Below are positions 9,825 through 17,838 of a DNA stretch of 46,859 bases, piece after piece. Location: NCBI GenBank assembly GCA_030827595.1, contig JAURED010000005.1, positions 1-46,859 on the forward strand. Reading direction: 5' to 3'. Every line of letters begins with the position of its first letter. Within the stretch, counting starts at the first letter, position 1. Below the pieces are notes generated by a model that was not told the origin of the DNA, ran no database searches, and saw only the letters and a list, made by a program, of their open reading frames with translations. This DNA comes from Burkholderiales bacterium (GTDB lineage: Bacteria; Pseudomonadota; Gammaproteobacteria; Burkholderiales; Methylophilaceae). Made by a program: the position numbers and the translations under genes.

Positions 9825-9838
9825 ATGCAAAATTTCTC

Positions 9839-9930
9839 GGAAGGGTGGATGAGTGGTTTAAGTCGCACGCCTGGAAAGCGTGTTTAGGGTGAACTCCCTA
9901 ACGCGGGTTCGAATCCCGCCCCTTCCGCCA
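9839..9930 (+). tRNA. tRNA-Ser (GGA anticodon)
   Basis: The acceptor arms GGAAGGG and CCCTTCC pair fully, followed by discriminator G and an encoded CCA. The anticodon arm CACGC-CTGGAAA-GCGTG presents GGA, which reads UCC and UCU serine codons. There is a long variable arm (TAGGGTGAACTCCCTA) as expected of a class II tRNA, and a T arm GCGGGTTCGAATCCCGC. Total length is 92 nt including CCA. Confidence 0.95.
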
Positions 9931-10023
9931 TTAATTACTTCCACACAAAAAATAACAACAAATTGATTTTTTTTGTTAATCAGATACAATATGTTGTGTA
10001 TTTAACTTAGACAGGTATCAAGA

Positions 10024-10278
10024 ATGGTGAAAACAGTCTTGAAACATCTCGTAGCTCTAACGATGCTCTTCTTAGTCTTCGGTATCGTTGTGCAACACTT
10101 AGTATCACAGCCACAAGATCCGAAAAAATTAGTCTGTAATGAGGGAAAATTATTATCTCAAGTCACTGGGCAGGGTTCGGTCTATACCAAGGTAAATGGG
10201 TTGTCCTGTGCTTATGAAAAAGGAATACTGATCATTAGTGATAATAAAACTAGAGTTGCGATAAATGAATATCAATAG
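10024..10278 (+). CDS. Small hypothetical protein with N-terminal membrane segment
   Basis: I do not recognise this 84-residue protein. Residues 8-28 (HLVALTMLFLVFGIVVQHLVS) form one hydrophobic segment after a short basic start, so it is probably a membrane-anchored or exported protein with a small periplasmic domain. That domain holds two cysteines (in KKLVCNEG and GLSCAYEKG) that could form a disulphide. A plausible promoter (TTGATT at 9963-9968, 16 bp, TACAAT at 9985-9990) and an AGG-type ribosome site precede the ATG. It stands alone between tRNA-Ser and a convergent gene. Being a real gene rests on the clean start, the membrane segment and the promoter, not on homology. Confidence 0.6.
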   Translation: MVKTVLKHLVALTMLFLVFGIVVQHLVSQPQDPKKLVCNEGKLLSQVTGQGSVYTKVNGLSCAYEKGILIISDNKTRVAINEYQ

Positions 10279-10285
10279 ATCTAAT

Positions 10286-10819
10286 TTAGATTAACTTACA
10301 AAACTCTCCGTTGATTTTTTGATCCGAAATACTAGTCGGTAATTTTTCAGACAGCTGATTTAAAAATTCCAAATAAAGATTTTTGAGCTGGATATCGTGT
10401 CGGGCTTGAATATACATTTGTTTTTTTATGGAGAGTGTTCCATGATTAACTTGCTTTGATGGCTCTTGGTAAATGTAATAATTTAAATCAGCATACATCG
10501 TTTGCATGAGCGGGTTGTAAAAGAAATTAGGTTCAAGCTTGATAATAAAGTCTGAGGTATTTGATTTTTGACATTGACTGTAGGTTATCTTGTTAATAGA
10601 TTGCTGATAGTCGGCTAATGCTTCTTTAAATACATCGGAATGACGATAAAAAATTCTTCTGTTTACACGTGTGGCAATTCTTTCTGAATCGGAGTAATAA
10701 TTATAACGATCATCAAAATAATATTGGACAGAGGTTTCTTCATTGGCTGATAATGTCCTAATAAAAATGAGATTAAAAATAATGGATAAAAAAATAATAT
10801 TTATAAGTTTATGGTTCAT
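10286..10819 (-). CDS. Hypothetical exported protein
   Basis: I do not recognise this 177-residue protein. It begins with a signal peptide (basic NHK, hydrophobic core LINIIFLSIIFNLIFI, likely cleavage after LSA near residue 25). The mature part is rich in tyrosine and asparagine and has two cysteines (QCQKSN near 99 and EFCKLI near the end) that could pair in the periplasm. No catalytic motif is visible. Its start codon lies inside the divergent nuclease gene: the two 5' ends overlap by 38 bases if both starts are right. The 3' end is 7 bases from the convergent 84-residue gene. Confidence 0.6.
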   Translation of the reverse strand: MNHKLINIIFLSIIFNLIFIRTLSANEETSVQYYFDDRYNYYSDSERIATRVNRRIFYRHSDVFKEALADYQQSINKITYSQCQKSNTSDFIIKLEPNFFYNPLMQTMYADLNYYIYQEPSKQVNHGTLSIKKQMYIQARHDIQLKNLYLEFLNQLSEKLPTSISDQKINGEFCKLI

Positions 10820-11279
10820 TTTTTTTAGTCTAAATGGTTTTACTTATAGTTCAACAGAAAATGGGAATATTATAAAGATAATTGATGGCGATACGGTTCA
10901 TTTTTTAAAAGAGGGGGATACAAAATATAAAAAAATTCGATTAGTAGGCATTGACGCACCAGAGTTAAAACAGGAGTTTGGAAAAGAATCAAGACAATGC
11001 TTGGTTGAATTAATTGAAAATAAACCAATACAGTTGGTCAAGTTTGGGCAAGATCGTTATCAGAGAATTTTAGCTAAAATAAAGATTGATCAAGTTGATA
11101 TCAATCTTGCTATGATTAGAAAAGGATGCGCGTGGTTTTATCGACAATATCAAGAAAGTCTTAATGAGGATGATCAAAAATTTTATGATCAAGCAGAACA
11201 GATGGCTCAAAGGCAATTTTTAGGTTTGTTTAAAAATGTAAAAGCGCTTCCACCTTGGGTGTGGCGAAAAAAGAATTGA
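10782..11279 (+). CDS. Secreted thermonuclease-family (SNase-like) protein
   Basis: The protein carries staphylococcal-nuclease fold motifs: IIDGDTVHF near residue 32 (calcium-binding Asp), the KIRLVGIDAPELKQEFG block near 51-67 with the catalytic Arg and acidic residues, and RYQRILAKI near 90 with the second catalytic Arg. It likely cuts DNA or RNA outside the cytoplasm, because it starts with a signal peptide (MDKKIIFISLWFIFFSLNG). I chose the ATG at 10782; the upstream ATG at 10743 would put 13 extra residues before the signal peptide. The chosen start overlaps the divergent gene at 10286-10819 by 38 bases. Confidence 0.82.
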   Translation: MDKKIIFISLWFIFFSLNGFTYSSTENGNIIKIIDGDTVHFLKEGDTKYKKIRLVGIDAPELKQEFGKESRQCLVELIENKPIQLVKFGQDRYQRILAKIKIDQVDINLAMIRKGCAWFYRQYQESLNEDDQKFYDQAEQMAQRQFLGLFKNVKALPPWVWRKKN

Positions 11280-11310
11280 ACAATTAAATTTATTAAGGAT
11301 CATACGAATT

Positions 11311-11841
11311 ATGAAAAAAATATTATCTATACTCTCTTTATTTATATTTCCTGTAGTGAGTTCTGGGGCCTGTGGTAATTTTTACGACACTCCTTTAAAA
11401 ACACTTCAGGGTGAAAATTTTAATTTATGTGAATATAAAGATAAGCCAATTATCTTTGTCAATACGGCGAGTAAATGCGGATTTACTTCCCAGTTTGAAG
11501 ATTTAGAAAAATTATATGCCAATAATAAAGATAAGCTCTTAATCGTCGGTTTTCCATCCAACGATTTTAATCAAGAACCAGGCTCAAACGAGGATATACA
11601 AAAATTCTGCAAATTAACTTATGCCGTTGAATTTCCAATGATGGAAAAATCAAGTGTTGTGGGTCCTAAAGCCAATCCGATATATCAGAAACTCAGCGAG
11701 GTAACTGGCAAGGCTCCGATGTGGAATTTTTATAAATTTGTTGTCATGCCTAATTTTGAAAAAGTCCATGTGTTCTCAAGCATGACCAATCCAGAATCAA
11801 ATGATATTAAGAAGATCCTAAAGCCCTACAACATTAACTAG
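11311..11841 (+). CDS. Glutathione peroxidase, cysteine type, exported
   Basis: This peroxidase reduces hydroperoxides with a thiol donor. The catalytic cysteine sits in NTASKCGFTSQF (near residue 55, where animal enzymes have selenocysteine), with the conserved GFPSNDFNQEPGSNEDI holding the catalytic Gln near 90, and the Trp-containing block APMWNFYKFVV near 146. An N-terminal signal peptide (MKKILSILSLFIFPVVSSGA) indicates a periplasmic location, not the cytoplasm. It lies 31 bases after the nuclease gene, so they may be co-transcribed. Its stop TAG shares the palindrome CTAG with the stop of the convergent ppsR. Confidence 0.92.
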   Translation: MKKILSILSLFIFPVVSSGACGNFYDTPLKTLQGENFNLCEYKDKPIIFVNTASKCGFTSQFEDLEKLYANNKDKLLIVGFPSNDFNQEPGSNEDIQKFCKLTYAVEFPMMEKSSVVGPKANPIYQKLSEVTGKAPMWNFYKFVVMPNFEKVHVFSSMTNPESNDIKKILKPYNIN

Positions 11842-12650
11842 TTTTTGTTAATGTGCTGGATGATGATTGCAGACAATTCTTCGACGGAGCGACTTGTCGA
11901 ATCTGCAATTGGCACACCCAGTTTTTGCATCAATTTTTCTGCTTTTTTAATTTCATCTTTACAGTTTTCAATCGAGGCATAATGGCTGTCGGGCCTGCGC
12001 TCACTTCTTAATGAGCTTAAGCGGTTCGCTTGAATGGTTAGACCAAAAATTTTATCGATATAACCTTCGAGAATAGGTGGGACAGTTCCTCGTTCAAAGT
12101 CTTCAGGAATCAAGGGATAGTTGGCTGCTTTGATGCCAAACTGCATCGCCAAGTAAATACTAGTTGGCGTTTTTCCACTGCGAGAAACGCCGACTAATAT
12201 AACGTGAGCCTGATTTAGACCATTATGGGTCATCCCATCATCATGACCGAGTGCAAAGTTGATCGCCTCAATCCGATTACCATAATTTGCTCCATTCATG
12301 CTATGAGCAACACCCGGGCGGGTGAGAGGATCTTGTTGCAATTCTTTTCCTAAAGGAAATATAAAAGATTCAAACAGGTCAATGTAGTAGGCATCAACTT
12401 CTTTCAGTTCGCTCCTTAATTCATTACTCCCAATAGACATAATGACTACAGGACGCAAACCATTGATTAATTTGGCATTTACAATACGTTTTTGGGCATC
12501 TTCAATTTTTTGATGTGAATCTGTAAAAGGGATTCGAATTTGCTCAAATTCTGTTTCTGGAAAATGCGCCAAAAGACCGCCAAGTGATCCGGCAGTAATA
12601 CCTGTTCAATCAGAAATAAAAAAAGCACGACGTTTAAGATCGTTAGCCAT
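11838..12650 (-). pseudogene. ppsR: PEP synthase regulatory protein (DUF299) gene with in-frame TGA at codon 15
   Basis: This family (bifunctional kinase/pyrophosphorylase) inactivates and reactivates PEP synthase by threonine phosphorylation. From the ATG at 12650 the frame reads R-R-A-F-F-I-S-D, then TGA at 12608-12606, then T-G-I-T-A. The family consensus here is ISDGTGIT, so a glycine codon GGA appears changed to TGA. The rest is intact: the P-loop GVSRSGKTPTS lies about residue 150 of the full frame, and the C-terminal region is complete. A TTG at 12572 could restart translation but would lose the conserved N-terminus. The ATG overlaps the ppsA stop (TAATG). It may be a true nonsense mutation, a sequencing error or a read-through stop; TGA is used as a normal stop elsewhere in the window. 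Confidence 0.85.
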
Positions 12651-15010
12651 TAATTAGAGATTTTTTTCCAGGTTGAAACCACTGTATCTGGATTTAATGA
12701 GACTGAAGTAATTCCTTTTTCAACCAGCCATTGAGCAAAATCATCATGATCTGACGGACCTTGTCCACAAATACCAACGTATTTATTTTTTTTCTTGGCG
12801 GATGAAATTGCCTGCTCAATTAATTTCATGACCGCAGGATCTCTTTCATCAAATCCATCTGCTAAAATACCTGAATCGCGATCGGTCCCCAGTGTGAGTT
12901 GAGTTAAATCATTTGAGCCAATCGAGAAGCCATCGAACAGATCAAGGAAATCATCTGCAAGGATTGCATTGGATGGTACTTCACACATCATGATGACTTT
13001 GAGCCCATTTTCTCCTCTTTTTAATCCGTGAGTTTGTAAAATTTCAATTACCGCTTTAGCTTCATCTAGTGTTCTAACAAATGGAATCATGATTTCAATA
13101 TTAGTGAGGCCTAATTCATCACGCACTTTTTTCAGAGCTTTGCATTCCAGAGCGAAACAGTCTTTAAATTCATCAGAGCGATAACGTGCAGCCCCTCTGA
13201 ATCCGATCATGGGATTCTCTTCATCAGGTTCGTAAATATCACCTGCAACTAATTTTTTGTATTCGTTTGACTTAAAATCAGAGGTTCTTAAAATTACTGG
13301 ATTAGGGTAAAACGCAGCCCCAATGGTCGCGATTCCTTCAGCCACCTTGCTGATGTAAAAATCCTCAGGATCTTTATAGCCTTTTGCCTTATGATCAATA
13401 ACGCTCTTGATATCATTTGGCATAGCCGCATAATTAATAATTGCTTTTGGGTGCACTCCGATAATGTTGTTAATGACAAACTCAAGTCTTGCTAAACCAA
13501 CACCATGGTTAGGAATTTGAGCGAAGGTAAAAGCCATATCTGGATTACCTACATTCATCATAATTTTTACAGGGGGTTTGGGTAGCTCACCATCTTCTTG
13601 AATGTCAATATCAAAATCAAGCTGGCCTTGGTAAACAATTCCGGTTTCTCCCTCAGCACAGGATACAGTGACAATATCTCCATCGTTTAATAATTCGGTG
13701 GCATTTACGCTTCCAACAATAGCTGGAATGCCTAACTCACGAGCAATAATCGCGGCGTGGCAAGTTCGTCCACCACGATTAGTGACTAATGCAGAAGCAC
13801 GTTTCATAACGGGCTCCCAATTAGGGTCTGTCATGTCTGCGACTAAGATATCACCCGGTTGTACTGTATGCATCTCGTTTGGATCAGTAACAACTCTTAC
13901 GGGGCCTGTTCCAATTTTTTGAGTCACTGCTCTGCCAGCTACAATAGCTTTACTGGTTTCTTTTAATTTATAAGTTTCGGTAACATTTTTTTTCTGAGAC
14001 TTAACTGTTTCAGGTCGTGCTTGAAGAATATAAAGTTTATTGTCTAAGCCATTTTTTCCCCACTCAATATCCATAGGGCAGCCGTAATGCTCCTCGATGG
14101 TAACTGCATATTTTGCTAATTCAAGAACTTCTTCGTTAGTTAAACTAAATTGATCCGCATCTTGTGGATTAACATCAATCGTCTCGGTACTTTTTCCAGC
14201 CTCATTTAAATTCGAGAAAATCATTTTAATTTTTTTTGAGCCTATTGTTTTTTTAACAATAGCCGGAAAGTTTTTTTTCAAAAGGGGTTTGTGTACATAG
14301 AATTCATCAGGGTTTACTGCACCCTGAACGACCGTTTCTCCTAAGCCGTAAGATGAGGTAATAAAAACAACATCCTTAAATCCTGATTCAGTGTCGATTG
14401 AAAACATTACTCCCGCACAACCAATATCACTTCTGACCATCTGTTGCACACCGGCTGAAATTGAAACATCTGCATGAATAAACCCTTTATGAACACGGTA
14501 AGAAATTGCCCGGTCATTGTAAAGAGAAGCAAATACTTCTTTAATTGCTTTTTTAATATTATCAATACCATGAATGTTAAGGAAACTTTCTTGCTGCCCT
14601 GCGAATGAAGCGTCTGGAAGATCTTCAGCAGTTGCTGATGATCGAACTGCAAAGGTCATCTCATTGGATGAGCGTTTAATGAGAGTTTCATATTCTTGTT
14701 CAATAGCGTGATCCAGTTCCTTAGGAAAAGGGGTTTGCATAATCCAATTACGAATTTTTTTACCAGAGGCTGCAAGTTGTTGGACATCATTGGTATCGAG
14801 GTGCTCAAGTTCAGACTCAATTTGCACTCCAAGATTATTATGCTTAAGGAACTCCTGGAAAGCCTGCGCTGTGGTTGCAAATCCAGTTGGAACACGAATT
14901 TCTTTCTGTGTCAGTTGAGATATCATTTCTCCCAATGAAGCATTTTTTCCGCCCACCGAACCAACGTCGGTATTCCTGAGTTTTTCAAAAGGGATTACGT
15001 AATCAACCAT
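12650..15010 (-). CDS. ppsA: Phosphoenolpyruvate synthase (pyruvate, water dikinase)
   Basis: PpsA makes PEP from pyruvate and ATP, releasing AMP and phosphate, and is needed for gluconeogenic growth. The N-terminal ATP-grasp domain shows VGGKNASLGEMI near residue 19 and FAVRSSATAEDLPDASFAGQ near 118. The swivelling domain has the phosphorylated histidine in GGRTCHAAIIARELGIPAIVG (split at residues 413-433, His near 418). The C-terminal TIM barrel has FSIGSNDLTQLTLGTDRD near 706 and the GICGQGPSDH block with the proton-donor cysteine near 751. Length (786 residues) is normal. It is followed by ppsR with a one-base overlap and diverges from glnE. An 18-bp palindrome lies 24 bases upstream of its ATG. 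Confidence 0.97.
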   Translation of the reverse strand: MVDYVIPFEKLRNTDVGSVGGKNASLGEMISQLTQKEIRVPTGFATTAQAFQEFLKHNNLGVQIESELEHLDTNDVQQLAASGKKIRNWIMQTPFPKELDHAIEQEYETLIKRSSNEMTFAVRSSATAEDLPDASFAGQQESFLNIHGIDNIKKAIKEVFASLYNDRAISYRVHKGFIHADVSISAGVQQMVRSDIGCAGVMFSIDTESGFKDVVFITSSYGLGETVVQGAVNPDEFYVHKPLLKKNFPAIVKKTIGSKKIKMIFSNLNEAGKSTETIDVNPQDADQFSLTNEEVLELAKYAVTIEEHYGCPMDIEWGKNGLDNKLYILQARPETVKSQKKNVTETYKLKETSKAIVAGRAVTQKIGTGPVRVVTDPNEMHTVQPGDILVADMTDPNWEPVMKRASALVTNRGGRTCHAAIIARELGIPAIVGSVNATELLNDGDIVTVSCAEGETGIVYQGQLDFDIDIQEDGELPKPPVKIMMNVGNPDMAFTFAQIPNHGVGLARLEFVINNIIGVHPKAIINYAAMPNDIKSVIDHKAKGYKDPEDFYISKVAEGIATIGAAFYPNPVILRTSDFKSNEYKKLVAGDIYEPDEENPMIGFRGAARYRSDEFKDCFALECKALKKVRDELGLTNIEIMIPFVRTLDEAKAVIEILQTHGLKRGENGLKVIMMCEVPSNAILADDFLDLFDGFSIGSNDLTQLTLGTDRDSGILADGFDERDPAVMKLIEQAISSAKKKNKYVGICGQGPSDHDDFAQWLVEKGITSVSLNPDTVVSTWKKISN

Positions 15011-15034
15011 GCATTTCTCTCTATATTGAATTGT

Positions 15035-15052
15035 GTGATTTAATTAAATCAC
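15035..15052. promoter_or_regulatory. 18-bp perfect palindrome upstream of ppsA, candidate operator
   Basis: GTGATTTAATTAAATCAC is identical to its reverse complement. It lies 24 bases upstream of the ppsA ATG and 106 bases upstream of glnE. It could be a binding site for a dimeric regulator of ppsA, or a short hairpin in the ppsA leader. The GTGA/TCAC ends recall CRP-family sites, but the spacing is too long for the usual CRP or FNR half-site arrangement. Confidence 0.45.
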
Positions 15053-15158
15053 TGATTATGTTCTTAAACTATTGATAAAGTGTGTAATTTTGCCAAATTA
15101 GTGAAGAAATGTCATCAAATAATGTAATATAAATTCAGTTTTTCACATACCTAAACCA

Positions 15159-17711
15159 ATGAATGTATTGAAACAAGACATAGAAAAAGTATCTCAGTGG
15201 AGCCGTTATTTTAAACGCTCGATAGCAAACCCAGTCATACTTGAGTATCTGGAGAAAGCTGCTTACGATCCTTTTACCGTGTCTGAGGTTGAAAAAATTA
15301 TTCCCAGTGACTGTCAAGAAGAACAGTTATTTTTGAATAATCTAAGAACATCTAGAAATCAAGTACTAAACAAGCTTATTTTTCAAGACCTACTGGGAAT
15401 TATCGATTATAAAAATGTGGTCGAAATCATCTCGCATTTTGCAAACGAGGCTATAACTGCCGTTTTTAATTTTTATAAAAAAGAATTTTTAGAAGTTCAG
15501 CAACACTTCTATATCATTGCGATGGGCAAATTAGGTGGTGGGGAGCTTAATGTATCTTCTGATATCGATTTGATTTTTGCTCATGATTATCCTTCAAATG
15601 ACGATCGTGAATATAAGACGCAGGTTCTTAATTTTGCTAAAAAGATTATCTTTGCTCTTAATCACAATAATGAAAATGGTTTTGTCTTCCGTGTAGATAC
15701 TCGATTAAGGCCGCATGGGTCTGAAGGTGTTCAGGTACCCTCCCTCAATTTTCTGGAGGATTATTACCTAAATTATGGAAGAGAGTGGGAGCGATATGCT
15801 TGGATTAAACAGAGAGTTATCATTGGAAACCAAAAAAAAATTGACACCATCATCCGACCTTTTGTGTATCGGAAATATCTTGACTATAAAACCATAGCTG
15901 AAATTAGAAACCTAAAAAAACTGATCAAAAAAGATTTGAATGATAAAAATAAAGGAAACGACATCAAGCTCGGATATGGGGGCATTAGAGAAATTGAGTT
16001 TATTATTCAAGCTCTACAATTAATAAGGGGTGGAAAAAATATCCACTTAAGGGGCAATAACAGTTTAGACGTTCTCCAACAAATTTATGTCGAGGGACTG
16101 GTGCCACAAAAAGAATATTTGCTTTTAAAAGATACCTATATTTTTTTTAGAAACGTTGAACATCGAATTCAGTATCAAGACGATAAGCAAACACACCTCA
16201 TTCCAAACGGAGATGATTTAAAAATTTTGGCAGACAGTTTTTCGATGGAGGTAGAAGTTTTTTTATTAAAACTTAACAATTGCCAGCAAGAGATTAATTT
16301 TTTATTTGAAGGTTTCTTTAATCAAGAGAAGCAGGGGGATCAGAAAACATATCTTTATAAAAATGAAAATAATAAGACAATAGTTGATAATTTATGCCAA
16401 TCAAAACGCTGGCAAAAGTTGCCAGCAATATCCCAAAATCGAATTCTATATTTATTTGAAGTATTAGATGCTGAGATCGTAGCGGAGGGTTACGACGATC
16501 AAATTTTTATTAAAGTTTATGACCTGATTGAAACCATTGCCTCAAGGTCAAATTACATTGCCTTCTTTTTTGAATACATTGAATGTTTTAAAACTATTAT
16601 CGAATTTGCCTCAAAAAGTTCCTGGATCATAGATTATATAAAAAAACATCCAATTCTGATTGATGATGTTTTAATCAATGAAGGCATGTTCCAGGTTGAA
16701 TATGATCAACTGTATGCAAGAACCTTAGACTCTTTGTCGATGACTGATCAACTGGATGAACAGCTAGACCTTTTGAGAGATCTAAAACATAAGCTTGTTT
16801 TTCAACTTGCAATTTCAGAAATTCGTGGAGTTATCACACTTGAAAAAGTCTCTGACGAGTTAACGGCGATTGCAGATTTTTTTATTCACCTCACCCTTAA
16901 TTTTCTTAAAACCAAATTTAACAATACCGAGTTTTTTGAATCTTTTGTAGTTATTGCCTATGGTAAGTTTGGTGCAAAAGAGATGAGCTATGCCTCAGAT
17001 CTTGATATTGTTTTTTTATATGACCATGACGCTTGTGAGAAAACAGAATTTATCAATATCGCTAAAAAATTAAGCACCTGGCTTTCAAGTTATACCAATG
17101 CAGGTATTCTTTATGATTTAGATTTAGCGCTGAGACCTAACGGAAATAATGGTCTTTTAGTTAGTTCTTTTGATGCTTTTGCAAAATATCAGTTTGAACA
17201 AGCATGGGCTTGGGAACATCAGGCGCTTTCAAAGGCAAGGTTTTGTTATGGCAATAAAAGACTTGCACTAAAATTTGAGAAAATAAGATCTGAAGTACTC
17301 ATGAAAAATAGAAATGCTTCCGAGCTTAAAGCTGAAATTTATCAAATGCGCTTAAAGATGTATGACAATAGTGAACAAAATAGCCAGGGCAATTTTGATA
17401 TAAAAAACAGCAAGGGGGGGCTGATTGATATTGAATTTTTCGTTCAGTACTTTATTTTATTGTATGCAAAAAAATACCCATCATTAATTGAAAATAAAGG
17501 AAATTTGGCGTTAATTGATGATTTAGCTTCGTTAAAATTAATTAAAAAAATAGAAGCTGATACTTTATCAAAAGCTTATCGCATGTATCGCAATATGATT
17601 CATCAATTCTCGTTAAATAATCTAACAACTTTTACAACAGCCGATACTGATATTATCAAAATGGCTGATCAAATTCACCTGTATTTTCAAAGGTATTTGG
17701 GAAACACTTAA
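15159..17711 (+). CDS. glnE: Bifunctional glutamine synthetase adenylyltransferase / adenylyl-removing enzyme
   Basis: GlnE adds and removes AMP on glutamine synthetase in response to PII, tuning ammonia assimilation. Both nucleotidyltransferase domains are visible: the N-terminal one has AMGKLGGGELNVSSDIDLIF (residues 123-142) and RLRPHGSEGVQVPS, and the C-terminal one has AYGKFGAKEMSYASDLDIVF (near 603-622) and LRPNGNNGLLVSS. After each comes a GGIREIEFIIQ- or GGLIDIEFFVQ-type helical block. The protein is 850 residues, somewhat shorter than the 946 of E. coli. The ATG has no clear Shine-Dalgarno sequence. A nine-A run lies at 15832-15840 in the coding sequence. Confidence 0.95.
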   Translation: MNVLKQDIEKVSQWSRYFKRSIANPVILEYLEKAAYDPFTVSEVEKIIPSDCQEEQLFLNNLRTSRNQVLNKLIFQDLLGIIDYKNVVEIISHFANEAITAVFNFYKKEFLEVQQHFYIIAMGKLGGGELNVSSDIDLIFAHDYPSNDDREYKTQVLNFAKKIIFALNHNNENGFVFRVDTRLRPHGSEGVQVPSLNFLEDYYLNYGREWERYAWIKQRVIIGNQKKIDTIIRPFVYRKYLDYKTIAEIRNLKKLIKKDLNDKNKGNDIKLGYGGIREIEFIIQALQLIRGGKNIHLRGNNSLDVLQQIYVEGLVPQKEYLLLKDTYIFFRNVEHRIQYQDDKQTHLIPNGDDLKILADSFSMEVEVFLLKLNNCQQEINFLFEGFFNQEKQGDQKTYLYKNENNKTIVDNLCQSKRWQKLPAISQNRILYLFEVLDAEIVAEGYDDQIFIKVYDLIETIASRSNYIAFFFEYIECFKTIIEFASKSSWIIDYIKKHPILIDDVLINEGMFQVEYDQLYARTLDSLSMTDQLDEQLDLLRDLKHKLVFQLAISEIRGVITLEKVSDELTAIADFFIHLTLNFLKTKFNNTEFFESFVVIAYGKFGAKEMSYASDLDIVFLYDHDACEKTEFINIAKKLSTWLSSYTNAGILYDLDLALRPNGNNGLLVSSFDAFAKYQFEQAWAWEHQALSKARFCYGNKRLALKFEKIRSEVLMKNRNASELKAEIYQMRLKMYDNSEQNSQGNFDIKNSKGGLIDIEFFVQYFILLYAKKYPSLIENKGNLALIDDLASLKLIKKIEADTLSKAYRMYRNMIHQFSLNNLTTFTTADTDIIKMADQIHLYFQRYLGNT

Positions 17712-17838
17712 TATTAATTGCAGACTTCTGTGGATATTGCTAAAATTGATCTCTTAATTACTTAGTCAAAAAAATTACTTTTTTCTTTCAAAAGTATAAA
17801 CATAATTTCAAGATTAAAATACGCAAACGGAGAATACA

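Noticed and set aside
10743-10781. Upstream ATG as the start of the thermonuclease
   Set aside because: It would add 13 residues in front of a well-formed signal peptide and lengthen the overlap with the divergent gene.
12606-12608. TGA as a sense codon (glycine) in this organism
   Set aside because: Other genes in the window end normally at TGA at the expected family length (for example gph at 5123-5125 and crcB at 46353-46355), so general reassignment is excluded.
15035-15052. CRP or FNR binding site
   Set aside because: The half-sites GTGA/TCAC are ten bases apart instead of the six of CRP, and FNR TTGAT/ATCAA arms are not matched.
15832-15840. A9 run in glnE as a programmed slippage site
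   Set aside because: It lies in the middle of the first catalytic half where a truncated product would make no sense; probably just AT-rich coding sequence.
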